Source: Gammaproteobacteria bacterium (lineage in GTDB: Bacteria; Pseudomonadota; Gammaproteobacteria; DSM-19610). From it: 32,597 bases of DNA. Below, one piece after another: positions 1-8,513 of the stretch; the first letter of the stretch is position 1, and each line of letters starts with the position of its first letter. The stretch lies in assembly GCA_011321775.1 (NCBI GenBank), contig DROT01000203.1, positions 1 to 32,597 of the forward strand, written 5' to 3'. The translations under genes were made by a program, and so were the position numbers. The notes under the pieces are model-generated. The model had not been told where the DNA came from. It did not search any database and saw nothing but the letters and a program-made list of their open reading frames with translations.

Positions 1-139
1 AATGGATCCACTTTTCAGGAAAAAGCCGGCCGTTGTCTGAGCGCAGCGAGTTTAGGCCGGCCCTGAAAAGTGGACCCATTTCAAGGAAACAAGCGGTCGT
101 CTGAGGGAAGAGGCACACCCCGCCCTCCCCGGGCTGAAT
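1..139 (+). repeat. Palindromic intergenic repeat, copy 1 (left part cut by window edge)
   Basis: This is the right-hand three quarters of the same element that is complete at 8514-8705. The middle arm 1-19 pairs with 62-80 with one mismatch, the inner arm gccggcc (25-31) pairs with ggccggc (55-61), and the far arm 109-139 corresponds to the right outer arm of copy 2; its partner should lie just left of the window. The loop (32-54) differs from copy 2 by one base and the internal segment 86-108 is identical, while the middle stem differs at several positions, three of them changed on both strands so that pairing is kept. Same orientation as copy 2. It ends 17 bp before the likely CRP site of the crp gene. 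Confidence 0.85.
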
Positions 140-155
140 GGTTGCAGACATTATT

Positions 156-171
156 TGAGACCCAAGTCACA
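156..171 (+). promoter_or_regulatory. Probable CRP/Vfr binding site upstream of crp
   Basis: The sequence TGAGA-cccaag-TCACA matches the CRP consensus TGTGA-N6-TCACA at 9 of 10 half-site positions and has A/T-rich flanks (ttatt before, aaa after). It lies about 90 bp before the crp start codon. CRP autoregulation is known in Escherichia coli, so an autoregulatory site is the simplest reading; the promoter itself is not clear to me. Confidence 0.5.
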
Positions 172-261
172 AAAGCACCCCGTCTTCCCGCCCGCGGCGG
201 CTAATGAAACCCGCCAGGCAAACGCTATAGGAGAGACAAGGGCTCGCGAAGGTACATTCTG

Positions 262-912
262 ATGCTGCCAAATACAATAGTTGCACCACCAAAACCGGTC
301 GGCGACACGTCGATCGACGATTTCCTGGAACACTGCCACCGGCGCCGTTACCCCGCCAAGAGCGTCATCATCTACGCCGGCGACCAGTCGGACGTGCTCT
401 ACTACATCATCGAGGGCTCGGTCACCGTTCTGATCGAGGATGACGAAGGCCATGAAATCGTGCTGGCCTACCTCAACCCCGGCGATTTCTTCGGCGAAAT
501 GGGCCTGTTCGGCGAAGACAGCAACCGCAGCGCCTGGATCCGCACCCGCACCCAGTGCGAACTGGCAGAAATCAGCTACAGCCGCTATCGCCAGCTGGCG
601 GAACAGAACAGCGGCATCCTGTTCGCGCTCGCCGGCCAGATGGCCACCCGCCTGCGCAACACCAGCCGCAAGGTCAGCGACCTGGCCTTCCTCGACGTCA
701 CCGGCCGCGTGGCACGCACCCTGCTCGACCTCTGCCGGCAGCCGGATGCCATGACGCACCCCGACGGCATGCAGATCAAGATCACCCGCCAGGAGATCGG
801 GCGTATCGTCGGCTGCTCTCGCGAGATGGTCGGACGCGTTCTGAAATCGCTGGAAGAACAGGGACTTATCACCGCAAAAGGCAAGACCATGGTGATCTTC
901 GGCGCGCGCTGA
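262..912 (+). CDS. crp: cAMP-activated global regulator CRP (Vfr-like)
   Basis: Cytoplasmic dimeric transcription factor of the CRP/FNR family, 216 aa, the usual length. The N-terminal half is the cyclic-nucleotide beta-barrel with the phosphate-binding cassette FGEMGLF...RSAWIRT (about residues 77-95), where Arg and Ser contact cAMP phosphate. The central dimer helix carries the signature [18 protein letters not shown]. The C-terminal helix-turn-helix contains [19 protein letters not shown] (about 176-194), almost the E. coli CRP recognition helix (RETVGR), so TGTGA-type sites are expected. A weak aagg Shine-Dalgarno precedes ATG. It converges on trpC, as vfr neighbours trpC in Pseudomonas, which supports orthology with Vfr. 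A matching CRP site lies upstream. Confidence 0.93.
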   Translation: MLPNTIVAPPKPVGDTSIDDFLEHCHRRRYPAKSVIIYAGDQSDVLYYIIEGSVTVLIEDDEGHEIVLAYLNPGDFFGEMGLFGEDSNRSAWIRTRTQCELAEISYSRYRQLAEQNSGILFALAGQMATRLRNTSRKVSDLAFLDVTGRVARTLLDLCRQPDAMTHPDGMQIKITRQEIGRIVGCSREMVGRVLKSLEEQGLITAKGKTMVIFGAR

Positions 913-925
913 TCCTTGCAGCCCG

Positions 926-939
926 CCGGCAGATGCCGG
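926..939. terminator. Short shared hairpin between convergent crp and trpC
   Basis: The 28-bp gap between the two stop codons holds an inverted repeat ccggc-agat-gccgg. It has no T-run on either side, so it is at most a weak bidirectional terminator or a stabilising 3' end. Confidence 0.25.
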
Positions 940-940
940 A

Positions 941-1738
941 TCAGAAGAACAGCTGCGCCAGCCTCTCGCCGGGCTCGGCGGCACGCATGAAGGCCTCGCC
1001 CACCAGAAAGGCGTGCACGCCCTGCCCGCGCAGGCGTTCCACATCCTCACGGCTGTGAATACCGCTTTCGGTGACCAGCAGGCGCTCCGCCGGGAACCCC
1101 TCCTTCAATGCCAGGGTGGTCTCGAGCGAAGTCTCGAAAGTACGCAGATCACGGTTGTTGACGCCGATCAGCCCGGCGGGCGTCGCCAGGGCGCGCTCCA
1201 TTTCTTCCGCGTCGTGCACCTCGACCAGCGCATCCATCTGCAGTTCTCCGGCCAGTCGCAGCAGTTGCCCCAGCCGCACATCGTCCAGTGCCGCCACGAT
1301 CAGCAGGATGCAGTCCGCCCCCAGCGCCCGCGCCTCCCAGACCTGCCAGGGATCGATGAAAAAGTCCTTGCGGATCACCGGCAGGGAACAGGCGGCACGG
1401 GCCTGCTGCAGGTAGGCATCGGCGCCCTGGAAAAAGTCCACGTCGGTCAGTACCGACAGGCAGGCGGCGCCGCCGCGTTCGTAACTGCGCGCGATGGCCG
1501 CCGGATCGAAATCCTCCCGCAGCACCCCCTTGCTGGGCGAAGCCTTCTTGATCTCGGCGATGACGGCCGCCTCGCCGGCCGCCACCCGCTGCTGCAGGGC
1601 GCGGGCGAAACCGCGAACCGGCGGCGCTGCCGCCGCTTCGCGCTGCAGCTCCTCCAGCGGGCGCCTCGCCGACCGCTCGGCGATTTCTTCGCGCTTGCGC
1701 TGCAGGATTCTTTTCAGAATATCCGGAGTGTCCGCCAT
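941..1738 (-). CDS. trpC: Indole-3-glycerol phosphate synthase
   Basis: Converts 1-(2-carboxyphenylamino)-1-deoxyribulose 5-phosphate to indole-3-glycerol phosphate, the fourth chemical step of tryptophan synthesis, in the cytoplasm. 265 aa, a single-domain TIM barrel (no TrpF fusion). Family motifs are clear: [12 protein letters not shown] (about 60-71) with the catalytic lysine, [20 protein letters not shown] with the second lysine, ALVEVHD with the catalytic glutamate, [10 protein letters not shown] and LVTESGI near the C-terminus. It is the last gene of the trp string, 20 bp after trpD, and ends tail to tail with crp. Confidence 0.96.
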   Translation of the reverse strand: MADTPDILKRILQRKREEIAERSARRPLEELQREAAAAPPVRGFARALQQRVAAGEAAVIAEIKKASPSKGVLREDFDPAAIARSYERGGAACLSVLTDVDFFQGADAYLQQARAACSLPVIRKDFFIDPWQVWEARALGADCILLIVAALDDVRLGQLLRLAGELQMDALVEVHDAEEMERALATPAGLIGVNNRDLRTFETSLETTLALKEGFPAERLLVTESGIHSREDVERLRGQGVHAFLVGEAFMRAAEPGERLAQLFF

Positions 1739-1758
1739 GGGTTCCGATGGCCCTCCAC

Positions 1759-2784
1759 TCAGCGATGGTCGAAACTGTGGCTGAACTCGACCAGCTGTTC
1801 GAGCTTCTGCCGTGCCGCGCCGGAGGCGATCGCGGCCGCCGCCGCCTCGACGCCGGCAGCGAGACTGTCGGCCAGCCCGGCGGCATAGATGGCCGCGCCG
1901 GCATTCAGTACCACGATATCGCGCGCGGGCCCCGGCACATCGTCCAGCACCCTGCGTATCATGGCCAGGCTCTGAGCCGCATCCGTGACCACCAGTTCCT
2001 CGATCGGCCCGCGATCGATGCCGAACTGTTCCGGTGTCACCCTGTAGCTGTGCACCGTTCCGTCCTTCAGCTCCGCGACCCGGGTCGGCGCGGCGATGCT
2101 GATTTCATCCAGGCCGTCCTCCGCGTGCACCACCAGCACGTGGTGACTGCCGAGCCGTTCCAGCACCTGCGCCAGCGGTTCCAGCCAGTCGGCGCCGAAC
2201 ACCCCCAGCACCTGGTTGGGCGCTCCTGCAGGATTGGTCAGCGGCCCCAGCAGGTTGAACAGGGTGCGGATACCCATTTCCCTGCGTGGACCGATGGCGT
2301 GTTTCATGGCGCCATGATGTCTGGGCGCAAACAGGAAACCGACGCCGATCTCCTTCACGCAGCTGGCCACCTGCTGCGCGTCGAGATCCAGATTCACACC
2401 GGCCGCCTCCAGTACATCGGCGCTGCCGCAGCTCGAGGACACCGAGCGGTTGCCGTGTTTGGCGACCAGCGCACTGGCCGCGGCCGCCACCAGCGCGCTG
2501 GCGGTGGAGATGTTGAAGGTACAGGCACCGTCACCGCCGGTGCCGCAGGTGTCCACCAGGTGCGGGTCACTGACCGGTACGGGGGTCGCCAGCTCGCGCA
2601 TGACGCCGGCCGCCGCCGCGATTTCCTCCACGGTTTCCCCCTTCATCCGCAGACCCACGAGAAATCCGCCGATCTGTGCCGGAGTGGCCTGACCGGTCAT
2701 GATCAGACGCATGACCTCCGCCATTTCCCCCGCGTCGAGGTCGCGCTTGTCGGTTACCCGGCGTATCGCCGCCTGCATGTCCAT
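1759..2784 (-). CDS. trpD: Anthranilate phosphoribosyltransferase
   Basis: Joins anthranilate and PRPP to give N-(5-phosphoribosyl)anthranilate. 341 aa, normal for the stand-alone enzyme. The glycine-rich PRPP loop [14 protein letters not shown] lies at residues 80-93, followed by [19 protein letters not shown] and the acidic DGLDE motif. A second in-frame ATG two codons later is possible; the first follows an aaggg stretch. A 111-bp gap to trpG contains GC-rich inverted repeats and a 31-codon ORF of doubtful meaning that stops directly before the trpD ATG, so a local leader or a processing site cannot be excluded. Overlapping frames are shadows. Confidence 0.96.
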   Translation of the reverse strand: MDMQAAIRRVTDKRDLDAGEMAEVMRLIMTGQATPAQIGGFLVGLRMKGETVEEIAAAAGVMRELATPVPVSDPHLVDTCGTGGDGACTFNISTASALVAAAASALVAKHGNRSVSSSCGSADVLEAAGVNLDLDAQQVASCVKEIGVGFLFAPRHHGAMKHAIGPRREMGIRTLFNLLGPLTNPAGAPNQVLGVFGADWLEPLAQVLERLGSHHVLVVHAEDGLDEISIAAPTRVAELKDGTVHSYRVTPEQFGIDRGPIEELVVTDAAQSLAMIRRVLDDVPGPARDIVVLNAGAAIYAAGLADSLAAGVEAAAAAIASGAARQKLEQLVEFSHSFDHR

Positions 2785-2895
2785 TCAAAGTACCCTTGTC
2801 AGTCGGGGAAGCATCGTTCGCCCCCTCTTTCTTCGCTGTGACAACAACCGCGACCCGCCTGCGGGCCGGAACGCCCGCATCGCCGGAGCGCGGGG

Positions 2896-3474
2896 TCAGC
2901 TCTGGAGGAAATTCCTCAGCATGTCGTGACCGTGCTCGGTGAGGATCGATTCCGGGTGAAACTGCACGCCCTCGACCGCCAGCTCGCGGTGGCGAATGCC
3001 CATGATCTCCTCCACCTCGCCCTGCGCCGATCCGGTCCAGGCGGTCACCTCCAGGCAATCCGGCAGGCTGTCGCGCTCGATCACCAGGGAGTGGTAGCGC
3101 GTGGCTTCCAGCGGGCTCGGCAAACCATGGAACACCCCGGCATCACGGTGGTGAATCAGCGAGGTCTTGCCGTGCATGATCTCCCCCGCGTGCACGATCC
3201 GGCCACCGAAGGCCTGGCCGATGCTCTGGTGCCCCAGGCACACGCCGAGGATCGGGACGCGCCCGGCAAAGTGGCGGATGGCCGCCACCGACACCCCGGC
3301 CTCGTTGGGAGTGCAGGGTCCCGGAGAAATGACGATCTTCTCCGGGGCCAGTTTCTCGATCCCTTCGACGGTGATCCGGTCGTTACGGTACACCTGCACC
3401 TCGGCCCCGAGCTCACCCAGATACTGCACCAGGTTATAGGTGAAGGAATCATAGTTGTCGATCATCAGCAACAT
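2896..3474 (-). CDS. trpG: Anthranilate synthase component II (glutamine amidotransferase)
   Basis: Class I glutamine amidotransferase that feeds ammonia to TrpE; some bacteria use the same subunit with PabB for p-aminobenzoate. 192 aa. The start [19 protein letters not shown] is typical. The catalytic triad is visible: Cys79 in [10 protein letters not shown], His173 and Glu175 in VQFHPES. The oxyanion strand [11 protein letters not shown] is at 50-60. It begins 9 bp after trpE, so the two subunits are surely co-transcribed and probably translationally linked. No separate pabA is in the window, so dual use is possible. Confidence 0.96.
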   Translation of the reverse strand: MLLMIDNYDSFTYNLVQYLGELGAEVQVYRNDRITVEGIEKLAPEKIVISPGPCTPNEAGVSVAAIRHFAGRVPILGVCLGHQSIGQAFGGRIVHAGEIMHGKTSLIHHRDAGVFHGLPSPLEATRYHSLVIERDSLPDCLEVTAWTGSAQGEVEEIMGIRHRELAVEGVQFHPESILTEHGHDMLRNFLQS

Positions 3475-3483
3475 ACGTTTCCC

Positions 3484-4971
3484 CTACGCACGACCACCGT
3501 CGAGACCGGCCTGCGCCTGCGCCACCGCCCGGAAGATGGCGCGCCCCTTGTTCATGGTCTCGGCCCACTCGTTGGCGGGTACCGAGTCGGCGACGATCCC
3601 TGCCCCGGCCTGGATGTGCAGCACGCCATCCTTGATGATCGCGGTACGAATCGCGATCGCCGTATCCATGTTGCCGCTCCAGGAGATATAGCCCACGGCA
3701 CCGGCATACACTCCGCGCTTGACCGGTTCCAGCTCGTCGATGATCTCCATGGCGCGGATCTTGGGCGCGCCGCTGACGGTACCGGCCGGAAAGGTGGCGC
3801 GCAGCACGTCGATGGGCGACAGGCCTTCGCGCAGGCGCCCTACCACATTGGAGACGATGTGCATGACGTGCGAGTAACGCTCGATGACCATCTTTTCCGT
3901 CAGCCTCACGCTGCCGATGCGACTGACGCGCCCGGCGTCGTTGCGCCCCAGGTCGATCAGCATCAGGTGTTCGGCCAGTTCCTTGGGATCGGCCAGCAAT
4001 TCCTTCTCCAGCGCCAGGTCCTCGGCGTCGTCACGACCCCGCGGCCGGGTACCGGCGATGGGGCGCACGGTCACCACGTCGTCCTCCAGGCGCACCAGGA
4101 TCTCGGGCGAGGAACCGACGATGTGGAAGTCGTCCAGGTCGAGGTAGTACATGTAGGGTGAGGGATTCAGGGTTCGCAGCGCACGGTAGAGATCCAGCGG
4201 CGGTGCCTGGAAGGGGATCGACAGCCGCTGCGACAGCACCACCTGCATGACGTCACCCTCGACGATATAGTCCTTCACCTTCAATACCGCCGCCTCGAAG
4301 GCTTCGCGCGTGAATCCGGAGACGAAATCGTCCTCGGACACGCGGCGCGCTCCGGCCAGCGCTCCGGGGATCTGTACCGGCTTCCGCAACTGCTGCATCA
4401 ACTCGTCGAGCCGCGCCTGCCCCCGCTTCCAGGCATCGGGACGGCTGCTGTCGACGTTTACCACCATGATCAGCTTGCCGCTGAGGTTGTCGAACACCAC
4501 CACTTCGTCGGACACCATCAGCAGGATGTCGGGCGTCTGCAGCGGATCGTCCTTGTGCCCGTCTCTCAGCCTCGGCTCGATGTAGCGAACCGTGTCGTAG
4601 CCGAAGTAACCGACCAGTCCGCCACCGAAGCGGGGCAAGCCCTCGACCTCCGGGACCCGGTAGCGCTGCCGGAACTCTTCGACCCACTGCAGGGGATCGG
4701 GATGATCGAGCGCTTCCGCCAGCTCGCCATCATGACGGACTTCGATGCGCTCACCGGAGATGCGCACCACCGTGTGACAGGGCAGGCCGATGATCGAGTA
4801 ACGACCCCATTTCTCGCCACCGTGCACGGATTCGAACAGGTAGGAATAGCGGCCGCTGGCCAGCTTCAGATAGGTACTCAGGGGAGTGTCGAGGTCGGCC
4901 AGCACCTCGCGACTCACCGGGATGCGGTTGTAGCCCTGGTCGGCCAGCTGGCTGAATTGTTCGGGTGTCAT
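3484..4971 (-). CDS. trpE: Anthranilate synthase component I
   Basis: Makes anthranilate from chorismate and ammonia; the committed, tryptophan-inhibited step. About 495 aa. The N-terminal half carries the tryptophan-binding element YSYLFESV; the C-terminal chorismate-binding domain has [31 protein letters not shown] and [23 protein letters not shown] chose the ATG at 4971, which gives the family-typical start [19 protein letters not shown] and has gagga a few bases upstream; an in-frame ATG at 4983 would add four residues. Upstream sits a candidate leader peptide with two adjacent Trp codons. The gene order rpe-gph-trpE matches Pseudomonas. Confidence 0.95.
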   Translation of the reverse strand: MTPEQFSQLADQGYNRIPVSREVLADLDTPLSTYLKLASGRYSYLFESVHGGEKWGRYSIIGLPCHTVVRISGERIEVRHDGELAEALDHPDPLQWVEEFRQRYRVPEVEGLPRFGGGLVGYFGYDTVRYIEPRLRDGHKDDPLQTPDILLMVSDEVVVFDNLSGKLIMVVNVDSSRPDAWKRGQARLDELMQQLRKPVQIPGALAGARRVSEDDFVSGFTREAFEAAVLKVKDYIVEGDVMQVVLSQRLSIPFQAPPLDLYRALRTLNPSPYMYYLDLDDFHIVGSSPEILVRLEDDVVTVRPIAGTRPRGRDDAEDLALEKELLADPKELAEHLMLIDLGRNDAGRVSRIGSVRLTEKMVIERYSHVMHIVSNVVGRLREGLSPIDVLRATFPAGTVSGAPKIRAMEIIDELEPVKRGVYAGAVGYISWSGNMDTAIAIRTAIIKDGVLHIQAGAGIVADSVPANEWAETMNKGRAIFRAVAQAQAGLDGGRA

Positions 4972-5024
4972 GGTCCTCACCATAGAGACTCAGTTGCAGA
5001 CGAATGGAACGGGATCGGCGGAGT

Positions 5025-5081
5025 TCAGAACCACCATCGTCCGTCGTATTCGTGCAAGCTTGTCTCCATGGTGAACATCAT
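5025..5081 (-). CDS. trpL: Candidate trp operon leader peptide with tandem Trp codons
   Basis: In the gap between gph and trpE a short ORF reads MMFTMETSLHEYDGRWWF and stops 41-53 bp before the trpE start, depending on which trpE ATG is used. The two adjacent TGG codons are at 5031-5036, third- and second-last before the terminal Phe, as in classical trpL peptides. The first ATG overlaps the gph stop as ATGA, so ribosomes finishing gph could restart here; internal ATGs at 5078 and 5069 are alternatives (the last gives 14 aa). I see no strong Shine-Dalgarno. The Trp codons lie in one arm of a possible stem (ggtgg with ccgcc just after the stop). No U-run terminator is evident, so control may be translational rather than by classical attenuation. 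The call is inference from codons and position. Confidence 0.5.
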   Translation of the reverse strand: MMFTMETSLHEYDGRWWF

Positions 5082-5758
5082 GCTGCCAGTTCGAGCGCGC
5101 CTTTCAAGTCGGCCAGGGTATCGATGATCAGGTCCGGACCGGCAAGACGTATATCCTCGCCGTGATTGTAACCGTAGGGGACGCAGGCGATCATGAAACC
5201 CGCCGCACGCGCCGCCTTCACGTCGCTGATCGAGTCGCCGACCATCAACGCACGTTCCGGGCTTACCTTAAAGAATTCTGCCGCGTGCAGCAATGGCTCC
5301 GGGTGTGGTTTCTTGTGCGCCAGGCTGTCACCGCTGACCACGATGGCAAAATACTCGTGGATACCCAGATCCTTCAGCAAGGGGATGGTAAAGCGTTCCG
5401 CCTTGTTGGTCACGCAACCGAGGTGATAGCCGGCCGCCTTCAGATAGTCCAGTCCTTCGCGCACGCCGGGATAGAGAAGCGAACGTCGCGAGGTATTCTC
5501 GGCATAGAGTTCCAGGAACACCGGGTAGGCACGTTCGAACTCGGCCTCCTCCGGCTCACCCTCCAGCTGCCCGATCAGGGCACGCCGCACCAGCCGCTCC
5601 ACACCATTGCCGACCCAGTCGCGCACCCGTTCCTCGCCCCAGGGTTCGCGCCCCAGCCGTTTCATCATTTCATCGACACAGAAGGCAAGGTCCGGCACGC
5701 TGTCAACCAGCGTGCCATCCACGTCGATGAGGATCATCTCGGGTTTTCTGGGAATCAT
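5078..5758 (-). CDS. gph: Phosphoglycolate phosphatase (HAD family)
   Basis: Dephosphorylates 2-phosphoglycolate, the product of Rubisco oxygenation or of DNA 3'-end repair. 226 aa from the ATG at 5758, preceded by ggtgag; the frame stays open further upstream but that extension has no family character. HAD motif I is DVDGT (nucleophile Asp12, acid/base Asp14), motif II is the VVSG region, motif III includes KKPHPEP and motif IV is MVGDSISDVKAA. The alpha-helical cap lies between motifs I and II. In an autotroph the enzyme would salvage photorespiratory glycolate. It lies 46 bp after rpe, and its stop codon is overlapped by the candidate trp leader ORF. Confidence 0.93.
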   Translation of the reverse strand: MIPRKPEMILIDVDGTLVDSVPDLAFCVDEMMKRLGREPWGEERVRDWVGNGVERLVRRALIGQLEGEPEEAEFERAYPVFLELYAENTSRRSLLYPGVREGLDYLKAAGYHLGCVTNKAERFTIPLLKDLGIHEYFAIVVSGDSLAHKKPHPEPLLHAAEFFKVSPERALMVGDSISDVKAARAAGFMIACVPYGYNHGEDIRLAGPDLIIDTLADLKGALELAA

Positions 5759-5804
5759 GCGTTGCTCACCGGACGATTGTTCTGGAAAGTTTCCGGTCGG
5801 TCCT

Positions 5805-6491
5805 TCAGGCCCGGGACAACTCGTCGCGCATCGCCTGGATGACGCTGTCGTAGCGATTGGGATCGGCGTCGCTGGCCGCCCCGAAAATGGCCGAACCGGC
5901 AACGAAGGTATCGGCTCCGGCCGCGGCGATCTCGCGAATATTGTCGACCTTGACGCCACCGTCGATCTCCAGGCGGATATCGCGTCCCGAGGCATCGATG
6001 ATCTTGCGCGCCTCGCGCAGCTTGTCCAGCGCCGAGGGGATGAAGCTCTGGCCGCCGAAACCGGGGTTCACGGACATCAGCAACACCATGTCGACCTTGT
6101 CGAGGACGTAGTCGAGGTAGTCCAGCGGCGTGGCGGGGTTGAACACCAGGCCCGATTTGCAACCCTCGCCGCGGATCAGCTGCAGGGTGCGGTCGATGTG
6201 CTCGCTGGCTTCCGGATGAAAGGTTATATAGGTGGCACCGGCCTTGGCGAAATCGGGAATGATGCGATCCACCGGCTTGACCATCAGATGGACGTCGATA
6301 TCCGCGGTCACGCCGTGCTTGCGCAACGCATCACACACCAGCGGACCGATGGTGAGATTGGGCACATAGTGGTTGTCCATGACGTCAAAATGGACGATGT
6401 CCGCTCCCGATTTCAGAACCTGGTCCACTTCTTCACCCAGGCGGGCAAAATCGGCCGAGAGGATGGAAGGAGCAATCTTGTAATCTGGCAT
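5805..6491 (-). CDS. rpe: Ribulose-phosphate 3-epimerase
   Basis: Interconverts ribulose 5-phosphate and xylulose 5-phosphate in the pentose phosphate pathway and Calvin cycle. 228 aa from the ATG at 6491, which follows cggagaga; the upstream in-frame extension is Cys-rich and not family-like. Motifs along the TIM barrel: [65 protein letters not shown] and [11 protein letters not shown], with the metal-binding His and Asp residues present. First gene of the minus-strand string with gph and the trp genes, divergent from the CopD-like gene. Confidence 0.96.
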   Translation of the reverse strand: MPDYKIAPSILSADFARLGEEVDQVLKSGADIVHFDVMDNHYVPNLTIGPLVCDALRKHGVTADIDVHLMVKPVDRIIPDFAKAGATYITFHPEASEHIDRTLQLIRGEGCKSGLVFNPATPLDYLDYVLDKVDMVLLMSVNPGFGGQSFIPSALDKLREARKIIDASGRDIRLEIDGGVKVDNIREIAAAGADTFVAGSAIFGAASDADPNRYDSVIQAMRDELSRA

Positions 6492-6682
6492 AATACGGTC
6501 TCTCCGGGTGGGGTCTGCGGACAACTCGAGACCGCGCACTTTACCCGAACATGGCCCTGATTGCAGCCCGGCCCGCTGGCCAGCTCGAATGACGGAGCTA
6601 TCCTGTTGATTGAACAGGCGTAAACGCATGGCACCGGGACCACCGGGCGTCCCGCAACAGCTTTTTCCAGAGGAACAACAGC

Positions 6683-7150
6683 ATGACAACGAACGCCAGT
6701 CTGGCCATCACACTGCACGTACTCAGCGCCGTAATATGGGTTGGCGGCATGTTCTTCGCCCACCAGGTCCTGCGGCCGGTGGCCGTGGCCCAGCTGGAGC
6801 CACCGGCACGACTGCGTCTGTGGACGGCGGTGTTCCGCCGTTTCTTCCCCTGGGTGTGGCTGGCCGTCCTGCTGCTTCCCGCCAGCGGCTACTGGATGAT
6901 CTCCGGGATCTACGGCGGCATGGCCTCCGTGGGATTGCACATACACATCATGCAGGGACTCGGCTGGCTGATGATCCTGCTCTATGTCTACCTCTACTTC
7001 GGTGCCTTCCGACAGCTCAAGGAGGCGGTGGTGACCGAACAATGGCCCCAGGGCGGGCGCCAACTGACGCGAATCCGGCACATCGTCGGCGTCAACCTGG
7101 TCCTTGGCCTGATCGTCGTCGCCACGGCCGCCGGCGGTCGCTACCTGTAG
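6683..7150 (+). CDS. CopD-like four-helix membrane protein
   Basis: 155 aa integral inner-membrane protein. Four hydrophobic segments are seen at about 5-28, 53-73, 83-108 and 134-152. Conserved-looking polar residues lie inside helices: His in [17 protein letters not shown] and a His-rich [10 protein letters not shown] stretch, as in CopD-family proteins and related small heme or copper membrane proteins. The start is preceded by agagga with good spacing. It stands alone on the plus strand, divergent from rpe and convergent with djlA. Whether it handles copper or heme cannot be told from the sequence. Confidence 0.75.
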   Translation: MTTNASLAITLHVLSAVIWVGGMFFAHQVLRPVAVAQLEPPARLRLWTAVFRRFFPWVWLAVLLLPASGYWMISGIYGGMASVGLHIHIMQGLGWLMILLYVYLYFGAFRQLKEAVVTEQWPQGGRQLTRIRHIVGVNLVLGLIVVATAAGGRYL

Positions 7151-7162
7151 GCAGACTTCACC

Positions 7163-7963
7163 TCAGGCACGCGCCTTCTTGACGAGCTCGTAGGCCCGCT
7201 TGATCTCCTGGGTCTTCTCCGTCGCCAGCTTGATCATCTCCTCCGGCAACCCCTTGGAGACCAGCTTGTCGGGATGGTGCTGGTTCATGAGCCGCCGGTA
7301 GGCCTTCTTGACCTCGGCATCCGAGGCCGTCGGGCCAACGCCGAGCACCTCGTAGGCCTGCTGGAGGGCCGCCTGCGGAGACACCCCCGGCTGCGCGCCG
7401 GCGTGAGCGCCGCCGAAGTGACGGGCATTCCGGACCAGCGCCTCGATGTGCCGGAACTCGAGTTCCGAGAAGCCCAGCTGTTCCCGCACCCGCTCGAGAA
7501 CGGCACGTTCGGCGGCGTGCACCGCCCCGTCCGCATAGGCCGAGTGCATCAGGATCTCGACGAACATCTGCATCAGGTTACGCCGCCGCTGACACTCGTG
7601 ACGAAACTGCGTCAGTACTTCTTCGAGCGGGAAGTCGGGCTGCTTGCCCTGGTTGAACAGGTTGATGGCGGCGGCGCGCATGTTTTCGTCCAGGTTCATG
7701 CGCCGCATGACGTCGCGCGCAGCCTGGATCTCGTCACGCGAGACCCGGCCGTCGGCCTTGGCGAGATGCCCCATCACGGAAAACAGTGCGGTGAAAAAGG
7801 CCGTCTGAATGCGCTCGCGGTCACCGGGCTCGAACTGGCCACGCAGCACCCGTCCCAGCCCCTTGTCGAAATTGTGACCGAGTGCCGCACCGATCAACGC
7901 CCCGAGCGGCCCCCCGAGCAGAAAGCCGAATGTCCCGCCAAGCAGTTTCCCCCACCAGCCCAA
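7163..7963 (-). CDS. djlA: DjlA-type membrane-anchored DnaJ co-chaperone
   Basis: Stimulates DnaK at the inner membrane; in E. coli DjlA influences envelope stress signalling. 266 aa. The N-terminus WWGKLLGG...GGPLGALIGAALGH is the Gly-rich single transmembrane anchor typical of DjlA. A TerB-like alpha domain covers about 52-182 with two acidic ADGRVSRDE / ADGAVHAAE motifs. The C-terminal J domain (about 202-266) has the HPD motif at 230-232. The start is TTG (7963), not ATG: a perfect AGGAGG is seven bases upstream and no other start fits. It converges with the CopD-like gene and is divergent from the gene at 8180. Confidence 0.88.
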   Translation of the reverse strand: MGWWGKLLGGTFGFLLGGPLGALIGAALGHNFDKGLGRVLRGQFEPGDRERIQTAFFTALFSVMGHLAKADGRVSRDEIQAARDVMRRMNLDENMRAAAINLFNQGKQPDFPLEEVLTQFRHECQRRRNLMQMFVEILMHSAYADGAVHAAERAVLERVREQLGFSELEFRHIEALVRNARHFGGAHAGAQPGVSPQAALQQAYEVLGVGPTASDAEVKKAYRRLMNQHHPDKLVSKGLPEEMIKLATEKTQEIKRAYELVKKARA

Positions 7964-7970
7964 AATTCAA

Positions 7971-7976
7971 CCTCCT
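7971..7976 (-). promoter_or_regulatory. Consensus Shine-Dalgarno deciding the TTG start of djlA
   Basis: AGGAGG (read on the minus strand) lies seven bases before TTG at 7963-7961. It fixes the TTG as start; a strong ribosome site may offset the weak start codon. Confidence 0.75.
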
Positions 7977-8052
7977 GATTTCATTAACCTTTCTAGTACA
8001 ATCGAACGGCGCGAACCCAGGCGCCAGCCGCGCAGCGACAAAAACAACCCGC

Positions 8053-8084
8053 TTGCAAAATCTGATTTATACGCCTATAAATCA
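8053..8084 (+). promoter_or_regulatory. Promoter with palindromic operator before the small acidic protein gene
   Basis: A -35-like TTGCAA (8053-8058) and a -10-like TATAAA (8076-8081) are separated by 17 bp. A perfect interrupted palindrome, tgatttata (8063-8071), cgcc, tataaatca (8076-8084), covers the spacer and the -10 hexamer, the geometry of a repressor operator. The start would be near 8088, leaving a leader of about 90 nt before the gene at 8180. No regulator for it is adjacent; the binding factor is unknown. Confidence 0.5.
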
Positions 8085-8179
8085 AGAACGAGGGTCCGGA
8101 GCACCCTGCTGTCCCGGTTAGCCGACCCTGTTACCCGATCCCCAAGTATCAGCAGTTTGTTCATGGAGGTAAACCCGCT

Positions 8180-8479
8180 ATGGATGTCGACCCCACACCG
8201 CGAATCGGCGACTGGTACCGGAACTCCATTGGAGACACCTTTGAGATCGTTGCCCAGGACGAAGACGACGACACCCTGGAACTGCAGTACTACGACGGCA
8301 CCGTGGAAGAACTCGACGCCGAGACCTGGAATGCCATGCAGCCGGAATCGATCGAGCCGCCGGAAGACTGGCGCGGCTCCATGGACCTGTCCCGGGAGGA
8401 TGCCGCCGCCCCGGAGGAGAGCGCAATCCCCGGCGACTGGATGACGCTACTGGAACGCGGCAACGCCGGCGCAGACTGA
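8180..8479 (+). CDS. Small acidic protein of unknown function (DUF6763-like)
   Basis: 99 aa, strongly acidic (many Asp and Glu), no membrane segment or signal peptide. The N-terminal half, IGDWYRNSIGDTFEIVAQDEDDD followed by LELQYYDGTVEELDAETW, resembles a small beta-rich domain I recall as DUF6763, found in gammaproteobacteria; the name is from memory and not checked. The tail (about 60-99) is less regular and rich in Pro, Glu and Asp. ggaggt is ten bases before the ATG. It has its own promoter with a palindromic operator and is followed by the complete palindromic repeat. Function unknown. Confidence 0.75.
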   Translation: MDVDPTPRIGDWYRNSIGDTFEIVAQDEDDDTLELQYYDGTVEELDAETWNAMQPESIEPPEDWRGSMDLSREDAAAPEESAIPGDWMTLLERGNAGAD

Positions 8480-8513
8480 AGCACTGCAAAAGAACCACTC
8501 TCGATCTGCAACC

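Noticed and set aside
2785-2895. 31-codon ORF between trpG and trpD as a second leader peptide
   Set aside because: No Trp codons and an Arg-rich random-looking sequence; the adjacent stop and ATG are probably coincidence.
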